From: an uncultured Gemella sp. | GTDB lineage: Bacteria; Bacillota; Bacilli; Staphylococcales; Gemellaceae | Assembly: GCA_947254465.1 (NCBI GenBank) | Contig: CAMYEU010000061.1 | Coordinates: 1-8,745, forward strand | Reading direction: 5' to 3' | DNA: 8,745 nucleotides | Part shown: piece after piece, positions 6,842 through 8,745 of the stretch | How the letters are laid out: the number at the start of each line of letters is the position of its first letter | How positions within the stretch are numbered: position 1 is the stretch's first letter | Position numbers and translations under genes: made by a program | The notes under the pieces: model-generated | The model's database searches: none | Seen by the model: the letters and a program-made list of their open reading frames with translations, nothing else | Told to the model about the DNA's origin: nothing

Positions 6842-7006
6842 AGAGGTTGCGATTTTTATCAGTAGGATAATTGAAAGTATAGGGCTTGATGATATTATTT
6901 GAAAGGAAACGTCGCCGAAATGATATTAATCCTATGTTAATATTGTTGGGTCTATACTGAACTAAGTATAGGACTGTCATAGTCGTGAGGCTATGTTGCG
7001 CTACTA
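6837..7006 (+). ncRNA. Lysine riboswitch (L-box) aptamer
   Basis: The conserved L-box core is present in order: AGAGGTTGCG (6842-6851), AGTA (6861-6864), GAAAGG (6901-6906), GTCGCCGAA (6911-6919), ACTGTCA (6973-6979) and TTGCGCTACT (6996-7005). Helices can be drawn. P1 is GGTAG 6839-6843 with CTACT 7001-7005. P3 is ATATTAA 6923-6929 with TTAATAT 6937-6943. P4 is CTATACT 6952-6958 with AGTATAG 6965-6971. P5 is CATAGTC 6978-6984 with GGCTATG 6989-6995, closed by a GTGA tetraloop. Lysine riboswitches bind L-lysine directly and usually repress lysine synthesis or transport genes. The next gene is a lysine permease, which agrees. The outer ends are approximate. Confidence 0.93.
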
Positions 7007-7032
7007 ATATCTTGTTTTGGAGAGATAATGTG

Positions 7033-7080
7033 AAGTATAACTCCGTGCAAATATGGTAGAAGTTATGCTTTTTTATTTTT
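7033..7080 (+). terminator. Attenuator terminator of the lysine riboswitch
   Basis: AAGTATAACT (7033-7042) pairs with AGTTATGCTT (7061-7070, one wobble), followed by TTTTTT-A-TTTTT, and it sits between aptamer and start codon. A rival helix can form without ligand: TACT and TATCT (7002-7005, 7008-7012) can pair with AGATA (7023-7027) and AGTA (7034-7037). That helix uses the P1 3' strand and the start of the terminator stem. This fits a lysine-OFF transcription attenuator; the rival helix is my drawing, not a computed fold. Confidence 0.82.
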
Positions 7081-7098
7081 ATCAAGGAGGTTTTTATT

Positions 7099-8595
7099 AT
7101 GACAAACAACAGCAATAACAACAATGCAACAGAAGTAAAAAGAAATTTACGATCACGTCATATTAGTATGATTGCTATCGGAGGATGTATCGGTAGTGGA
7201 TTATTCATGACAAGTGGTCAAGCAATTCAAAGTGCGGGACCTGGGGGAGCTATCGTAGCTTACCTATGTATTGGGCTTATGGTATATTTCTTAATGACAT
7301 CATTAGGGGAAATGGCAACATATCTTCCTACATCAGGGTCATTTAGTACATATGCTACACGTTATGTAGATCCTTCATTAGGATTTGCTTTAGGATGGAA
7401 CTATTGGTTTAACTGGGTAATTACAGTAGCGGCTGACGTAGAGTTATCTGCATTAGCAATCAGTTATTGGGAGCCTATGCGAGTACTTCCTCACTGGGCT
7501 TGGAGCTTATTATTCCTAGTTATTATTATCGCTTTAAACTCACTTAGTGTTAAAGTATATGGTGAAAGTGAATATTGGTTTGCACTTATTAAAGTAGTAG
7601 TAGTAATCATTTTCTTAGTAGTTGGATGTTTAACTATCTTTGGTATTTTAGGTGGGGAATACATTGGATTTAAAAACTTAACAATTGGTGATGCACCATT
7701 TGTTGGAGAAGATTCTTCATTATCAGGCCAAATACTTGCTACTCTTGGAGTATTCCTAATCGCAGGATACTCATTCCAAGGTACTGAGTTAATCGGTATT
7801 ACTGCTGGTGAAAGTGAAAACCCAGAGAAAAGTATTCCAAAAGCTGTAAAACAAGTATTCTGGAGAATTTTAATTTTCTACGTACTAGCTATCTTAGTAA
7901 TCGGATTATTAATCCCTTATACTTCACCAGATTTATTAGGTGCTGCAAGTGCTGAAGAAATTGCTAAATCACCATTTACAATTGTCTTCAAAAATGCAGG
8001 ATTTGCTTTAGCTGCAAGTGTGATGAACGCAGTTATCTTAACATCGATCTTATCAGCTGGTAACTCAGGTATGTATGCATCTACAAGAATGCTTTATGCA
8101 ATGAGTAAAGAAAAACTAGCATATCCAATCTTTGGGCGTGTTACAAAATATGGAACACCTGTTATTTCATTAATCGCAACAGCTGTAGTAGTATTCTTAA
8201 TCTTTTTAATTCAACTTACAAGTGCTAACGCTTATACTTATATCGTAGCAGCAAGTGGATTAACTGGATTTATCGCATGGTTAGGTATTGCATTAAGTCA
8301 CTATAGATTCAGAAGAGCATTTATCGCTCAAGGTAAAGATTTAAATGATCTTAAATATAGAGCAAAATGGTTCCCAGTAGGTCCAATTATCGCTTTAGTA
8401 TTATGTATCATCGTTATTATCGGTCAAGATACAGAGCTTATTACTAAAGGGGTAGTTAACTGGAGTGGAATGTTAACTACATACATGGGAGTTCCAATCT
8501 TCTTATTCTTCTATCTGTACCACAAAATTAGATATAAAACAAAACTAATACCTTTAGGTAAAGTTGATTTATCACAAGATGTAGATGTAAAATAA
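7099..8595 (+). CDS. lysP: Lysine-specific permease, APC superfamily
   Basis: This 498-residue polytopic membrane protein of the amino acid-polyamine-cation superfamily has about 12 predicted spans. After a 12-residue Asn-rich tail, Leu-Arg-Ser-Arg-His-Ile-Ser-Met-Ile-Ala-Ile-Gly-Gly leads into the family Gly-Ser-Gly-Leu-Phe loop of span 1. Next come Met-Val-Tyr-Phe-Leu-Met-Thr-Ser-Leu-Gly-Glu-Met-Ala and Gly-Phe-Ala-Leu-Gly-Trp-Asn-Tyr-Trp. These follow the E. coli LysP sequence closely as I recall it. It imports L-lysine, driven by the proton gradient in known relatives. AAGGAGG (7084-7090) stands 8 bases before ATG 7099. Expression is expected to fall when lysine is plentiful because of the L-box and attenuator just upstream, and that control supports lysine over other cationic or neutral amino acids as substrate. 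It is transcribed alone and ends at its own terminator. Confidence 0.94.
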   Translation: MTNNSNNNNATEVKRNLRSRHISMIAIGGCIGSGLFMTSGQAIQSAGPGGAIVAYLCIGLMVYFLMTSLGEMATYLPTSGSFSTYATRYVDPSLGFALGWNYWFNWVITVAADVELSALAISYWEPMRVLPHWAWSLLFLVIIIALNSLSVKVYGESEYWFALIKVVVVIIFLVVGCLTIFGILGGEYIGFKNLTIGDAPFVGEDSSLSGQILATLGVFLIAGYSFQGTELIGITAGESENPEKSIPKAVKQVFWRILIFYVLAILVIGLLIPYTSPDLLGAASAEEIAKSPFTIVFKNAGFALAASVMNAVILTSILSAGNSGMYASTRMLYAMSKEKLAYPIFGRVTKYGTPVISLIATAVVVFLIFLIQLTSANAYTYIVAASGLTGFIAWLGIALSHYRFRRAFIAQGKDLNDLKYRAKWFPVGPIIALVLCIIVIIGQDTELITKGVVNWSGMLTTYMGVPIFLFFYLYHKIRYKTKLIPLGKVDLSQDVDVK

Positions 8596-8606
8596 TAAAA
8601 AAATTC

Positions 8607-8639
8607 AATCCTAGTTCGAATTCGAGCTAGGATTTTTTT
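8607..8639 (+). terminator. Intrinsic terminator of lysP
   Basis: A 12-bp stem (arms 8607-8618 and 8623-8634, one G-T wobble) has a 4-base loop AATT and is followed by a run of T residues to 8639. It begins 11 bases after the lysP stop and has a run of A residues on the left. Confidence 0.93.
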
Positions 8640-8693
8640 GGGAGTGACTCAAAATCGTATTTCGGAGAAATAAGATTTTGTAGAGTCACCCCC
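8640..8693. repeat. 54-base imperfect palindrome, likely dispersed intergenic repeat
   Basis: Nested pairings make one long hairpin. GGG 8640-8642 pairs with CCC 8691-8693, GTGACTC 8644-8650 with GAGTCAC 8683-8689, AAAATC 8651-8656 with GATTTT 8674-8679, and TATTTC 8658-8663 with GAAATA 8667-8672 around a GGA loop. There is an A/C mismatch, a 3-base bulge (8680-8682) and a G/A mismatch. It abuts the lysP terminator T-run. No T-run follows, so it is not a plain terminator. Its plan recalls the GGGAGTG-started palindromic repeats between staphylococcal genes, but copy number cannot be seen here. Confidence 0.6.
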
Positions 8694-8706
8694 GCACAGT
8701 TTATTA

Positions 8707-8744
8707 GATATCTAAAAAGCTTTAATAAAGCGAATTTAGATATC
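8707..8744. repeat. Second hairpin at the window end
   Basis: GATATCTAAA (8707-8716) pairs with TTTAGATATC (8735-8744), with an inner GCTTT (8719-8723) and AAAGC (8727-8731) stem around a 3-base loop. The outer stem is 10 bp and perfect. No T-run follows on the bases visible on either strand. It may be part of the leader or terminator of a gene beyond the window, or part of the same repeat block as 8640-8693. Confidence 0.5.
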
Positions 8745-8745
8745 A

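Noticed and set aside
6807..7124. Minus-strand frame of 105 codons
   Set aside because: It is antisense to the lysine riboswitch, and no ribosome site or protein family is recognised. The conserved RNA elements explain the sequence.
8640..8745. CRISPR repeats or an insertion-sequence end
   Set aside because: The two palindromes differ from each other, there is no spacer periodicity, and no transposase frame or target-site duplication is visible.

Overview
The window is a low-GC Firmicutes chromosome segment. It is strongly AT-rich, Shine-Dalgarno sites precede the genes, and intrinsic terminators separate the transcription units. The gene set is a dlt operon end, a class III fructose-1,6-bisphosphatase and an L-box-controlled lysine permease. 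The overall look suggests Bacillales, perhaps Gemella. That placement is an inference from gene content and base composition and was not tested.

Layout from left to right, all on the + strand: (1) 1-1396 is the tail of a dlt operon (D-alanylation of teichoic acids). It holds the last codons of dltC, all of dltD, and a small overlooked frame overlapping the dltD end. That frame has one membrane segment and a C-terminal Tyr-Ser-Glu-Phe, matching the DltX microprotein family; a strong terminator follows. (2) 1397-4401 is a self-contained three-gene operon with its own promoter and terminator. It encodes two different serine alpha/beta-hydrolases (Ser152/His256 and Ser118/His228) and an ATP-grasp ligase. 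Its function is not known to me and it is the best candidate for an undescribed pathway. (3) 4402-6671 is fbp (gluconeogenesis) with its own promoter, followed by a 29-30 residue single-span membrane peptide with a strong ribosome-binding site, then a terminator. (4) 6672-7098 has no protein gene. It holds an AT-rich spacer, a consensus promoter, a full lysine riboswitch and its attenuator terminator. (5) 7099-8639 is lysP, a lysine-specific APC permease, with a terminator. (6) 8640-8745 holds two large imperfect palindromes, one of which looks like a dispersed intergenic repeat.

How the parts work: the dlt genes move D-alanine from the DltC carrier across the membrane to teichoic acid, with DltX the probable acyl relay and DltD the final transferase. 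The lysine permease is expected to be switched off when cell lysine is high, by the riboswitch folding that frees the attenuator. The two hydrolases and the ATP-grasp enzyme are tightly spaced and probably handle one substrate, by ligation and hydrolysis of an amino-acid- or ester-type conjugate. No transposase, CRISPR array, tRNA or rRNA is visible.
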